Source: Actinomadura barringtoniae (lineage in GTDB: Bacteria; Actinomycetota; Actinomycetes; Streptosporangiales; Streptosporangiaceae). Taken from it: a stretch of DNA of 64,000 bases. The stretch covers positions 310,001-374,000 of the forward strand of contig NZ_JAGEOJ010000011.1 in the NCBI RefSeq assembly GCF_017573505.1, in the 5' to 3' direction. The first letter of the stretch is position 1. Each line of letters begins with the position of its first letter. Under the pieces are notes generated by a model, which did not search any database, was not told where the DNA came from, and saw only the letters and a list, made by a program, of their open reading frames with translations. Positions 42,119 through 50,241 of this stretch are shown piece after piece. The position numbers and the translations under genes were made by a program.

Positions 42119-42133
42119 GTTTCGGCCACGAAT
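42106..42133 (+). promoter_or_regulatory. Predicted SigK promoter of the amine oxidase operon
   Basis: CCAACC (42106-42111), 16 nt and ACGAAT (42128-42133) fit the mycobacterial SigK consensus CCATCC-N15/16-CCGAAT at 10 of 12 positions. The operon start GTG is 38 bp downstream. Confidence 0.55.
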
Positions 42134-42171
42134 GAAGGGTGTAGGCACCTTCGGCACCCTGGGGGCTCTTT

Positions 42172-43392
42172 GTGGCACGGAGAAAGATCGCGATCATCGG
42201 TGGAGGCGTCGCGGGGCTGGCGGCGGCGCATGTGCTGGGGCGCACCGATGAGGTGACGATCTTCGAGGCGGACGGGCGGCTGGGCGGTCACGCCCATACG
42301 CACGGCGTCGGCGGGACGGCGGTGGACAGCGGGTTCATCGTCTACAACGAGGCCACTTATCCGCTGCTGACCAGGCTGTTCCGGGAGCTCGGGGTCACCA
42401 CGCAGCCGTCGGACATGAGCATGTCGGTCTCGTGCGGCGGGTGCGGGCTGGAGTACGCGGGCGGCAGGGGCCCGGTCGGGCTGTTCGCGCAACCCCGGTT
42501 GCGCGGGCGCGGTCCCTACCTGCGGATGCTCTCGGAGGTGCCGCGGTTTCACCGGGCGGCACGGCGTTCCCTGGACGGCGGGGACGAACGGACGTTGGGC
42601 GAGTTCGCGCGGGGGCACTCGCCGTACTTCGTCTCCCACTTCCTGACACCGCTGGTGTCGGCGGTCTGGTCCTGCGCGCCGTCCATCGCCGGGCGCTATC
42701 CGGCCCGCTACCTGTTCAGGTTCCTGGCGAACCACGGGATGTTGTCGGTCGGCGGCTCGCCCCGCTGGCGCACCGTGACCGGCGGATCACGCACCTACGT
42801 CGAACGGGTAGGCCAGTCGGCCGAGGTCCACACGGGGACGCCCGTGTCGAATTTGCGGCGCGTGCCCGACGGCGTGGAGTTGGAAGCGGGCGGCACGCAG
42901 CATTTCGACGCTGCGGTCGTGGGCACGCACGCGGACCAGGCGCTGCGGCTGCTGGCGGAGCCGACGACGGATGAACGCACGGTCCTCGGGGCGTTCGGCT
43001 ACTCGCGGAACGCGACCGTTCTGCACACCGATCCGGCCGTGCTGCCCCGCGCGAGAGGCGCACGAGCGTCCTGGAACTACCGGATGGCCTCGTGCTCGGC
43101 CCGCCACGACAGCGTCCGCGTGAGCTACGACATGAACCGGCTGCAGCGGCTGGAAGGCCCGACGAGGTACCTGGTCACGCTCGGCGAGGAGGTCGCCGAC
43201 GACCAGGTCATCGCACGCATGGTGTACGAGCATCCGGTCTACACGCCCGAAGCGCTGGAGGCGCAGGGGCGGCTCGCCTCGCTCAACGACTCGCGGATCG
43301 CCTTCGCCGGGGCCTACCACGGGTGGGGCTTCCACGAGGACGGCTGCAGATCCGGCGTACAGGCCGCCGAGGCCCTGGGCGGCCGATGGTGA
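42172..43392 (+). CDS. FAD-dependent amine oxidase-type oxidoreductase (Rv0449c-like)
   Basis: 406 residues from a GTG with GGGGG upstream. RKIAIIGGGVAGLAAAHVLG is the FAD-binding Rossmann motif; TIFEADGRLGGHAHTHGVGG matches the amine oxidase/desaturase-like type. C-terminal EVADDQVIARMVYEHPVYTP and IAFAGAYHGWGFHEDGCRSG complete the fold. Similar genes stand at the start of the mycobacterial sigK operon (established for M. tuberculosis Rv0449c-Rv0444c). Its reaction is not known. It overlaps the DUF1365 gene by a few bases, starting a translationally coupled five-gene operon. Confidence 0.88.
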   Translation: MARRKIAIIGGGVAGLAAAHVLGRTDEVTIFEADGRLGGHAHTHGVGGTAVDSGFIVYNEATYPLLTRLFRELGVTTQPSDMSMSVSCGGCGLEYAGGRGPVGLFAQPRLRGRGPYLRMLSEVPRFHRAARRSLDGGDERTLGEFARGHSPYFVSHFLTPLVSAVWSCAPSIAGRYPARYLFRFLANHGMLSVGGSPRWRTVTGGSRTYVERVGQSAEVHTGTPVSNLRRVPDGVELEAGGTQHFDAAVVGTHADQALRLLAEPTTDERTVLGAFGYSRNATVLHTDPAVLPRARGARASWNYRMASCSARHDSVRVSYDMNRLQRLEGPTRYLVTLGEEVADDQVIARMVYEHPVYTPEALEAQGRLASLNDSRIAFAGAYHGWGFHEDGCRSGVQAAEALGGRW

Positions 43393-44069
43393 ACGCTCTG
43401 TACGAGTGCCGCATCACCCATGCCCGGGCCGCGCCGATCCGGCATGCGTTCGGCTACTCCGGCTATATGTGGCTGGTCGATCTGGACCGGCTGCCCCGGC
43501 TTTCCCGGGTCCTGCGGCTGCTCGCCTCGTTCCGCGCCAAGGACCACGTGGGAGACCCGGGGCTTTCGCTGCGTCAGAACGTGGATCGCTTCCTGGACGA
43601 GCACGGCCTTGTGGCGGACCGCGTTCTGATGCTCACGCAGGCACGGGTCTTGGGTTATGTGTTCAACCCCCTGACCGTCTACTGGTGCAGCGTGCGAGAC
43701 GGCGAACCGGTCTGCACGATCGCCGAAGTCCACAACACCTATGGGGGACGGCATCGGTACCTGATGCTGCCGGGGGAGACCGAGACGGCCAAGGCGTTCT
43801 ACGTCTCGCCGTTCAACACCGTCTCGGGCGTCTACCGGCTCGACCTGCCGCCGCCCGGCGAGTTCCTCAAGCTCAGCGTCCGGCTCCACCAGGACGGGCG
43901 GCCGCCGTTCGTGGCGACCGTCCTCGGCCGGCGCCGGCCGGCCACCGGCACGGGCCTGGTCCGCATGTTCATCCGCCACCCGCTCGCGCCGCTGGTCACC
44001 AGCCTCCGGATCCGCCGTCAGGGGATCGGGCTGTACCTGCGCGGGCTGAAGATCGTGCCCCGGGACTGA
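43386..44069 (+). CDS. DUF1365 family protein
   Basis: 227 residues. ATG at 43386 (GTG at 43389 is an alternative with the common 4-nt overlap). MVNALYECRITHARAAPIRH, FGYSGYMWLVDLDRLPRLSR, VFNPLTVYWCSVRD with PLTVYWC, and KAFYVSPFNTVSGVYRLDLP are the family signatures. DUF1365 is consistently found between the amine oxidase and cyclopropane synthase genes in this operon type (also Rv0448c); enzymatic role unknown, probably in lipid modification. The stop overlaps the next ATG (TGATG). Confidence 0.88.
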   Translation: MVNALYECRITHARAAPIRHAFGYSGYMWLVDLDRLPRLSRVLRLLASFRAKDHVGDPGLSLRQNVDRFLDEHGLVADRVLMLTQARVLGYVFNPLTVYWCSVRDGEPVCTIAEVHNTYGGRHRYLMLPGETETAKAFYVSPFNTVSGVYRLDLPPPGEFLKLSVRLHQDGRPPFVATVLGRRRPATGTGLVRMFIRHPLAPLVTSLRIRRQGIGLYLRGLKIVPRD

Positions 44070-45319
44070 TGCCGATGAAGACCAACCCCAAGGAGCTCCA
44101 GGCCATCTGGCCTGACGTCTATACCGTGCCGTCCCACCGGCTCCGCGCCGCGGTCGCGGAGCGGCTGTGGCGGCACGCCGTCCGCGGCCTCCCGCTCCAC
44201 GTGGAGTACGGGTCCGCGTTCGGGGCGGTGTCCGGATCCGCGTCCGGGCCGGGATCCAACCTGCCGACGATGCTGATCCGCAGCCCCGAGGCGTTCTTCC
44301 AGCGGATCGGCTCGAACGGGCTGATCGGCTTCGGCGAGGCCTACATGTCGGGGGACTGGGACGCCGACGACCTCGTTCGGGTGCTCACGATCTTCGCCTC
44401 GCGTCTGACCAGGCTCGTTCCGGCGCCACTGCAACGGCTCCGCAAGATCGCCGTCCCCCGGGCCCGGGGCGCCGACCGGGCGACGCCCGAGGGGGCGCGG
44501 CTGAACGCGCACCGGCACTACGACCTGTCCAACGAACTGTTCGCGCAGTTCCTCGACCCGACCATGACCTACTCCGCCGCCCTCTTCCCCGATCCGTCCG
44601 GCGCCACCTGGGAGGGGCTGGCCGAGGGACAGCACCGCAAGATCGACAGGCTGCTCGACCAGGCGCGCGTCGGCCCGGGCACCCGCATGCTGGAGGTCGG
44701 CACGGGCTGGGGCGAACTGGCGATCCGCGCCGCCCAGCGCGGTGCCGAGGTGACGTCGGTGACCCTGTCGCAGGAGCAGCTGATCCTGGCGCGCCGCCGC
44801 GTCGCCGATCTCGGCCTCCAGGAACGCTGCGAGATCGCCCTCCGCGACTACCGTGAGGTCGAGGGCACCTACGACGCGGTCGTGAGCGTCGAGATGATCG
44901 AGGCGGTCGGTGCCGAGTACTGGAAGGAGTACTTCGCGACGCTCCGCGCCCGCCTCGCGCCGCGCGGCCGCGCCGCCGTCCAGGCGATCACGATGCCGCA
45001 CGACCGCATGGTCGCGAGCCTGGACACCCGCACCTGGGTGCAGAAGTACATCTTCCCGGGAGGCATGATCCCGTCCATCCCGGCGATCGAGGCGAGCGTC
45101 GGCGGCCTGAGGATCGTGGACCGGTTCTCCCTGCGCCGCAGCTACGCCGACACGCTCCGCCTCTGGCGCGAGCGCTACCTGGAACGCAGGGAAGCCGTCG
45201 ACGCCCTGGGCTTCGACGAGGTGTTCCACCGCATGTGGACCCTCTACCTGGCCTACTCCGAGGCCGGCTTCCGATCCGAATACCTCAACGTGTGGCAACT
45301 GACGCTGGAGAGGCCATGA
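44069..45319 (+). CDS. Cyclopropane-fatty-acid synthase family methyltransferase 1
   Basis: 416 residues. SAM-binding motif MLEVGTGWGELAIRAAQRGA and AHRHYDLSNELFAQFLDPTM are typical of the CFA/UfaA1 enzymes (the RHYDLSNEL box and the Glu-containing VSVEMIEAVG). These transfer a methyl or methylene group to unsaturated phospholipid acyl chains. The stop overlaps the next start (ATGA). Corresponds to the ufaA1 position of the mycobacterial sigK operon. Confidence 0.88.
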   Translation: MPMKTNPKELQAIWPDVYTVPSHRLRAAVAERLWRHAVRGLPLHVEYGSAFGAVSGSASGPGSNLPTMLIRSPEAFFQRIGSNGLIGFGEAYMSGDWDADDLVRVLTIFASRLTRLVPAPLQRLRKIAVPRARGADRATPEGARLNAHRHYDLSNELFAQFLDPTMTYSAALFPDPSGATWEGLAEGQHRKIDRLLDQARVGPGTRMLEVGTGWGELAIRAAQRGAEVTSVTLSQEQLILARRRVADLGLQERCEIALRDYREVEGTYDAVVSVEMIEAVGAEYWKEYFATLRARLAPRGRAAVQAITMPHDRMVASLDTRTWVQKYIFPGGMIPSIPAIEASVGGLRIVDRFSLRRSYADTLRLWRERYLERREAVDALGFDEVFHRMWTLYLAYSEAGFRSEYLNVWQLTLERP

Positions 45320-46503
45320 CCCTGGAAACGGCGCTGAACGACCTGTTCGAAGGGAGGCCTCCGTTCCGCGTCCGGCTCTGGGACGGCACGGAGTACGGCC
45401 CGTCTGGAGATGATGAGCCCGTCGTCGTCATCCACACCCCACTGGCCCTGCGCTACATCCTCTGGCGCCCTGGGGAACTCGGCCTGGCCCGCGCGTACGT
45501 CACGGGAACCCTGGACGTGGAAGGGGACCTCGCCGAGGCCTTCCGCAAGGTCCGGGCCTCGGCCAAGGACCTCAACCTCACCCCCGGCCTGCTCACCGAG
45601 GTGTCGCGGCTGCTGGCCCGTACGCCACGCGTCCTCGGCCCGCCATTGCCCGCGCCCCGTTCGGAGGCACGGCTGCGCGGACGGCTGAACACACCGCGCC
45701 GTGACCAGGCCGCCATCGCCCATCACTACGACCTGTCGAACGCGTTCTACGGGCTCATCCTGGACGAGACGATGGCCTACTCGTGCGCCTACTTCGAACC
45801 CGGAGACACCCTCGCCAAGGCGCAGCGCCGCAAGCTCGACCTCATCTGCCACAAGCTCCGGCTCGAGCCCGGCATGCGGCTCCTGGACGTCGGCTGCGGC
45901 TGGGGCTCGCTGCTGCTGTACGCGGCGCACGAGTACGGCGTCGAGGCGGTCGGCTACACCCTCTCGCGCGAGCAGAAGGAATTCGTGGAAGGCCGCGCCC
46001 GCGCTCGCGGCCTCCGGGCGGCCGTCGAGCTCCGCGACTACCGCGACATCGACGACGAGCCCTACGACGCGGTCGCCTCGATCGAGATGGGCGAGCACGT
46101 CGGCTCGTCCGGCTACCCGCGCTACGCCGCCACCCTGCAGCGGATGGTCAGGCCCGGCGGGCGCGTCCTCGTGCAGCAGATGTCGCGCGAGGGACACCCG
46201 GGCGGCGGCCCGTTCATCGAGACCTACATCGCGCCGGACATGCACATGCGGCCGGTAGGCGAGACGATCGACCTGCTCGCCGCCTCGGGTCTGGAGTTCG
46301 AGCACGCCGAGGCGATGGGCGACCACTACGCGCAGACCGCGTGGGCCTGGCACGAGACGTTCGAGTCCCGCTACTCCGAGGTGGTCGAGCTGGTCGGACG
46401 CGAGCAGGCCCGCGTCTGGCGGCTGTACCTGATCGGGGGAGGCCTCGCCTTCGAGCAGGGCCGGATGGACGTCCATCAACTACTGCTGAGGAGGCGGGCA
46501 TGA
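45316..46503 (+). CDS. Cyclopropane-fatty-acid synthase family methyltransferase 2
   Basis: 395 residues, ATG in the ATGA overlap. HHYDLSNAFYGLILDETMAY, LLDVGCGWGSLLLYAAHEYG and ASIEMGEHVGSSGYPRY define a second CFA-type enzyme. It is divergent in sequence from the first (a shorter N-terminal domain, PPFRVRLWDGTEYGP), so the pair probably has distinct chain or product specificity. Mycobacterial operons usually have one CFA gene here; two is a local elaboration. Stop overlaps the next ATG. Confidence 0.88.
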   Translation: MTLETALNDLFEGRPPFRVRLWDGTEYGPSGDDEPVVVIHTPLALRYILWRPGELGLARAYVTGTLDVEGDLAEAFRKVRASAKDLNLTPGLLTEVSRLLARTPRVLGPPLPAPRSEARLRGRLNTPRRDQAAIAHHYDLSNAFYGLILDETMAYSCAYFEPGDTLAKAQRRKLDLICHKLRLEPGMRLLDVGCGWGSLLLYAAHEYGVEAVGYTLSREQKEFVEGRARARGLRAAVELRDYRDIDDEPYDAVASIEMGEHVGSSGYPRYAATLQRMVRPGGRVLVQQMSREGHPGGGPFIETYIAPDMHMRPVGETIDLLAASGLEFEHAEAMGDHYAQTAWAWHETFESRYSEVVELVGREQARVWRLYLIGGGLAFEQGRMDVHQLLLRRRA

Positions 46504-47264
46504 CCTACCTTGCGTGCGCGGTCGCCGTCGTGATCCTGCTCGCCACGACCTGGACGGCCGCCGTACGGCTCGGCCGCCATTCGGTGATCGACGTCATCTG
46601 GGGGCTCGGCTTCACGGTCATCGCCCTGGTCGCGTTCGTCATCGGGGACGGTGACACGTCGCGGCGCCTGCTCGTCCTCGCGCTGACCGCGATCTGGGGC
46701 GTACGGCTCGCGCTGCACATCGCGCGCCGCAGCATCGGCGCCGGCGAGGACCCACGGTACGAGCGGATGCTCGGCCGCCACCCCGACCCGAACACCGCCG
46801 CGATCACCCGGATCTACCTGCCGCAGGGCGTGGTGATGTACTTCGTCGCGCTGCCCGTCATGGTGGCCATGGGGGAGGACGGCGGCCTCGGTCCGCTCGC
46901 CTGGATCGGTGCGGCCGTGTGGCTGGTCGGGTTCGCGTTCGAGGCGGTCGGCGACTGGCAGCTCGCGCGCTTCCGTGCCGACCCGGACAGCAAGGGCAAG
47001 GTCCTGGACACCGGCCTGTGGCGCTACACCCGCCATCCCAACTACTTCGGCGACGCCGTGGTCTGGTGGGGGCTCTTCCTGATCGCCGCCGAACGCTGGC
47101 CGGGCGTCCTCACGCTGCTCTCGCCGATCGCCATGACCTACTTCCTGGCGGGCAAGACCGGCAAGCCGCTCCTGGAGAAGCAGCTGACCAGGACGCGTCC
47201 CGGTTACGCCGACTACGTCGAACGCACCAGCGGCTTCTTCCCGCTCCCGCCCAAGAAGCACTAG
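46500..47264 (+). CDS. DUF1295 membrane protein (steroid 5-alpha-reductase-like)
   Basis: 254 residues, start in an ATGA overlap. Six to seven membrane segments; SVIDVIWGLGFTVIALVAF near the start and the C-terminal TGLWRYTRHPNYFGDAVVWW with HPNYFGD are the DUF1295/isoprenylcysteine-methyltransferase-like signature, a SAM or NADPH site in related families. Corresponds to Rv0446c. Likely modifies the same membrane lipids as the CFA enzymes. A perfect 16-bp hairpin ends the operon. Confidence 0.9.
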   Translation: MTYLACAVAVVILLATTWTAAVRLGRHSVIDVIWGLGFTVIALVAFVIGDGDTSRRLLVLALTAIWGVRLALHIARRSIGAGEDPRYERMLGRHPDPNTAAITRIYLPQGVVMYFVALPVMVAMGEDGGLGPLAWIGAAVWLVGFAFEAVGDWQLARFRADPDSKGKVLDTGLWRYTRHPNYFGDAVVWWGLFLIAAERWPGVLTLLSPIAMTYFLAGKTGKPLLEKQLTRTRPGYADYVERTSGFFPLPPKKH

Positions 47265-47283
47265 CTCCCGACCTCCTTCCGTA

Positions 47284-47323
47284 TGCACTCGGGACCGCCG
47301 CGAGAGTGGCGGTCCCGAGTGCA
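47284..47323. terminator. Bidirectional terminator between the lipid operon and fasciclin gene
   Basis: TGCACTCGGGACCGCC (47284-47299), an 8-nt loop and GGCGGTCCCGAGTGCA (47308-47323): a perfect 16-bp stem. Confidence 0.85.
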
Positions 47324-47340
47324 CACGGCGTTCCCGGTGC

Positions 47341-47970
47341 TCAGCTCTTGGGCATCAGGACGGTGTCGACGATGTAGACGGTGGCGTTCGCCGTCTGGAC
47401 GTTGCCGCAGACGACCTTCGCGTCGTTGGCCATGAAGGACTCGCCCGAGCCGCTGGTCTTGACCATGCCGCCCTCAAGGGTCTTGAAGTCGCCCATCGCG
47501 AGCGCGTTCGGCGCGACCTTCTGGCCGACCACGTGGTAGGTCAGGATGTCGGTGAGCTTCTTCTTGTCCGCCAGGACCTTGTCGAGGTCGGCCTTGGGGA
47601 TCTTGGCGAACGCGTCGTTGGTGGGCGCGAACACCGTGATGTTCTGGGCCGAGTTGAGCGTGTCGACCAGGCCCGCCTTCTTGACCGCGGTGACCAGGGT
47701 GGACAGCACCGGGTTGTTGGACGCGGCGGTCGCGACCGGGTCGGCGGCCATGCCCGAGAAGCTCCCCTTGCCGGAGGCCGGCACCGCCGAGCAGGCGGGG
47801 CCGAACGGCTTGGCGTCCGCGGCAGCGGCGGCGGGCGCGGACGACGACGGCATGGTCGCGGCCGCCTTGCCGCCGCTGGAGGAGTCGGACTTGGAGTCGT
47901 CGCCGGAGCAGGCCGTCGCGCCGAAGGCGAGCGCGGACACGATGATCGCGGTCGTGTAGATGCGGTTCAT
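47341..47970 (-). CDS. Fasciclin-domain lipoprotein (MPT70/MPT83-like)
   Basis: 209 residues; ATG at 47970 with AGGAG 7 nt upstream. Signal peptide with lipobox-like ATAC (Cys21) then a Ser-rich spacer with SDSSSGG. The rest is one fasciclin domain: LSTLVTAVKKAGLVDTLNSA, NITVFAPTNDAFAKIPKADL (H1-type), LTDILTYHVVGQKVAPNALA and AKVVCGNVQTANATVYIVDT (H2). Mycobacterial MPT70 and MPT83 are SigK-controlled fasciclin antigens, and here the gene sits in the same locus. It is downstream of the molybdoenzyme gene in one minus-strand operon (53-bp gap). Confidence 0.93.
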   Translation of the reverse strand: MNRIYTTAIIVSALAFGATACSGDDSKSDSSSGGKAAATMPSSSAPAAAAADAKPFGPACSAVPASGKGSFSGMAADPVATAASNNPVLSTLVTAVKKAGLVDTLNSAQNITVFAPTNDAFAKIPKADLDKVLADKKKLTDILTYHVVGQKVAPNALAMGDFKTLEGGMVKTSGSGESFMANDAKVVCGNVQTANATVYIVDTVLMPKS

Positions 47971-48023
47971 GATGATCTCCTGATGATCGATCGGAATTCT
48001 TGAGCCGAAGTGGTGCGCGCTGA

Positions 48024-49547
48024 TCAGGTGACGGTGATCACCACCGAATGCCAGCCGGTCGCGCCGTCGGGGAACGGGCGGGCGCGTTCCTGCGGTTGGG
48101 TGGCGCCGGTGCCGTCGGTGGCGCGGACGCGCAGCGTGTGGGAACCGGGAACGGCGTTCCACTCGATGACCCACTGCCGCCAGGTGTCCAGGCCCGGAAC
48201 GGGCGCCAGCCTCGCCTCCCGCCAGGGGCCGTCGTCGACCTGCACCTGCACGGCGGCGACGCCGCGATGCTGGGCCCAGGCCGTTCCGGCGACCATGACG
48301 CGCCCGGCGCTCACCTTGGCGAGCGGCGCGGGGACGTCGATGCGGGAGAACGTCTTGACGGGTGCCTGCTCGGCGTAGCCGCGGCGCCTCCAGTAGGCGC
48401 GGTCGGTCGCGAAGCGGGTGACCTTGAGGTCCACCACCCACTTGGTCGCCGAGACGTAGCCGTACAGGCCCGGCACGACCATGCGGGCGGGGAAGCCGTG
48501 GGCGATCGGCAGCGGCTCGCCGTTCATGCCGACCGCCAGCAGCGCGTCGCGGCCGTCCAGCACGGCGTCCAGCGGCGTGCCGAGCGTCATCCCGTCGGCC
48601 GAACGCGACAGCAGCTGGTCGGCGCCGGACTCCACGCCCGCCTCGCGCAGCAGCGCGGCGAGCGGCACGCCGAGCCAGCGCGCGTTGCCCGCCAGCCGGC
48701 CGCCGACCTCGTTCGACACGCACGCGAGGGTGATGTCGCGTTCGATCAGCGGGCGCCGGAGCAGCTCGTCGAACGTGATCTCCATCGGCCGCGCGACCAT
48801 GCCGTGCACGCGCAGCGTCCAGCCGCCCGGGTCGACCTGCGGCAGCAGGAGCGCGGTGTCGACCCGGTAGAAGTCGTTGTTGGGAGTGGTGAAACGCGGC
48901 ATCCCGGCCAGGGGCACCTGTGCGCCCAGTGGAACGGAACTCGCCTGGTTGGACGGCGCCGGCACCGGCAGCCGTACCCGCGCGCGGAGGGCCGCCACGT
49001 TCGTGCGAGCCATCAGCAGCCGTCCGCCCGCGGCGCTCGCGGCGGCGAACGCGACCGTTCCGGCGCCCGCCAGCAGCAACCGCCGCCGATGCTCACCGTC
49101 AGTGACGGCAGCGGGCGTCGAGGCGCGGAGCAGAACGAGGAGCGCGAGCATGCCGGCGGCGGTCCCGACCACCGCCGGAAGCGCGTCGACAGCCGCGGCC
49201 GTGGGCCTGGTGAGGGCGGCCACCAGCCCGACGAGCCCGAAGCAGGCTAGGCCCGCCAGCCCCGCCCATCGCCATCTGCGGGCCAGCAGCCCCACGGCGA
49301 TCGCGGCGACCACGAGGCCCGCGGCAAGCCCGCTGAGCAGCACGGTCTTGTCGTTCGTGCCGAAGTGGCGGATCGCGAAATCCTTCAGCCATACCGGCGT
49401 CAGATCGATGAATCCGGCGCCGACCGCGAAGAGCGGCGAGGAGCGCGGGCGGCGGATCGCGCCGGCCGCCAGCTCGGCGGCGCCCATGGCGACCGCGGCC
49501 GAAGCGAGGCCGCAGAACGCCGCCGGAGCCCTCCTGAAAGGTGTCAC
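48024..49547 (-). CDS. Membrane molybdopterin-dependent oxidoreductase (sulfite-oxidase type)
   Basis: 507 residues from the GTG at 49547. About four to five N-terminal membrane segments (up to residue 180) precede the Moco domain. MPRFTTPNNDFYRVDTALLL, RDITLACVSNEVGGRLAGNA with the Mo ligand Cys, GVESGADQLLSRSADGMTLG, and GFPARMVVPGLYGYVSATKW are the sulfite-oxidase/SorA/YedY motifs; the last 110 residues are the Mo-co dimerisation domain. Electron acceptor unknown. The predicted SigK promoter lies exactly at its start. Confidence 0.92.
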   Translation of the reverse strand: MTPFRRAPAAFCGLASAAVAMGAAELAAGAIRRPRSSPLFAVGAGFIDLTPVWLKDFAIRHFGTNDKTVLLSGLAAGLVVAAIAVGLLARRWRWAGLAGLACFGLVGLVAALTRPTAAAVDALPAVVGTAAGMLALLVLLRASTPAAVTDGEHRRRLLLAGAGTVAFAAASAAGGRLLMARTNVAALRARVRLPVPAPSNQASSVPLGAQVPLAGMPRFTTPNNDFYRVDTALLLPQVDPGGWTLRVHGMVARPMEITFDELLRRPLIERDITLACVSNEVGGRLAGNARWLGVPLAALLREAGVESGADQLLSRSADGMTLGTPLDAVLDGRDALLAVGMNGEPLPIAHGFPARMVVPGLYGYVSATKWVVDLKVTRFATDRAYWRRRGYAEQAPVKTFSRIDVPAPLAKVSAGRVMVAGTAWAQHRGVAAVQVQVDDGPWREARLAPVPGLDTWRQWVIEWNAVPGSHTLRVRATDGTGATQPQERARPFPDGATGWHSVVITVT

Positions 49548-49554
49548 GCCCTGT

Positions 49555-49581
49555 ATTCGGAGCCGCACCAAGAGCGGACGG
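49555..49581 (-). promoter_or_regulatory. Predicted SigK promoter of the molybdoenzyme-fasciclin operon
   Basis: On the minus strand CCGTCC (49581-49576), 15 nt and CCGAAT (49560-49555) match the mycobacterial SigK consensus CCATCC-N15/16-CCGAAT at 11 of 12 bases. A start site 7-8 nt after the -10 box coincides with the GTG at 49547, giving a leaderless mRNA. Confidence 0.72.
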
Positions 49582-49638
49582 GTCAATCTTCTGCATCGCT
49601 TGACCAGTCCGAACGCGGCCCGGCTACGAAGTAAGAGT

Positions 49639-50241
49639 GTGGAGATCAATGAACCGCACGGCTCCCCGCGCCGTGGCTCGGCGCCGACCGCCGCTCCCGA
49701 CCCGGCAGATCTCGGCGACCTGATCGGCCGCGTCGCGCGCGGCGACCAGGACGCGTTCGAGCTGGTGTACGAGCAGCTGTCCGGCCCCGTCTACGGCATG
49801 GCCCTGCGTACGCTGCGCGATCCCGCACAGGCCGAGGAGGTCGCTCAGGAGGCCCTGGTGGAGCTGTGGCGCAAGGCGTCGCGCTTCGAGCCCGGACGCG
49901 GCAGCGCCTCCGCCTGGGCCCTCACGCTCGCCCATCGCCGCGCCATCGACCGGGTCCGTTCGTCCCAGGCCGACAAGGACCGCGAGGAACGCGCCAACCT
50001 CCCCGAACGCGACTTCGACCAGGTCGCCGAGCAGGCCCAGATACGGCTCGAACAGCAGCAGGTCAGACGCTGTCTGGAACGGCTCACCGAGCTCCAGCGC
50101 GAGTCGATCACGCTGGCGTACTACCAGGGCTACAGCTACAGCCAGGTCGCAAGGCTCCTGGACGTCGGCCTGTCCACGATCAAGACCCGGATGCGGGACG
50201 GCCTCATCCGGCTCCGCGACTGCCTGGGGGTCGACCGATGA
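49639..50241 (+). CDS. sigK: ECF sigma factor K
   Basis: 200 residues from a GTG (frames upstream are shadows). Region 2: AFELVYEQLSGPVYGMALRT and QAEEVAQEALVELWRKASRF; region 4: LTELQRESITLAYYQGYSYS and VARLLDVGLSTIKTRMRDGL. It resembles mycobacterial SigK and is followed by an overlapping rskA. A possible autoregulatory element (CAGTCC, 15 nt, ACGAAG, then 7 nt to the GTG) is much weaker than the promoter upstream of the molybdoenzyme gene. Confidence 0.9.
   Translation: MEINEPHGSPRRGSAPTAAPDPADLGDLIGRVARGDQDAFELVYEQLSGPVYGMALRTLRDPAQAEEVAQEALVELWRKASRFEPGRGSASAWALTLAHRRAIDRVRSSQADKDREERANLPERDFDQVAEQAQIRLEQQQVRRCLERLTELQRESITLAYYQGYSYSQVARLLDVGLSTIKTRMRDGLIRLRDCLGVDR

Noticed and set aside
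47970..48723. Extension of the fasciclin reading frame to 460 codons
   Set aside because: The extra part overlaps the molybdoenzyme gene in another frame; ATG 47970 has a good Shine-Dalgarno and a signal peptide.
49615..49638. SigK autoregulatory promoter before sigK
   Set aside because: CAGTCC-N15-ACGAAG matches the consensus poorly; not listed as a promoter.
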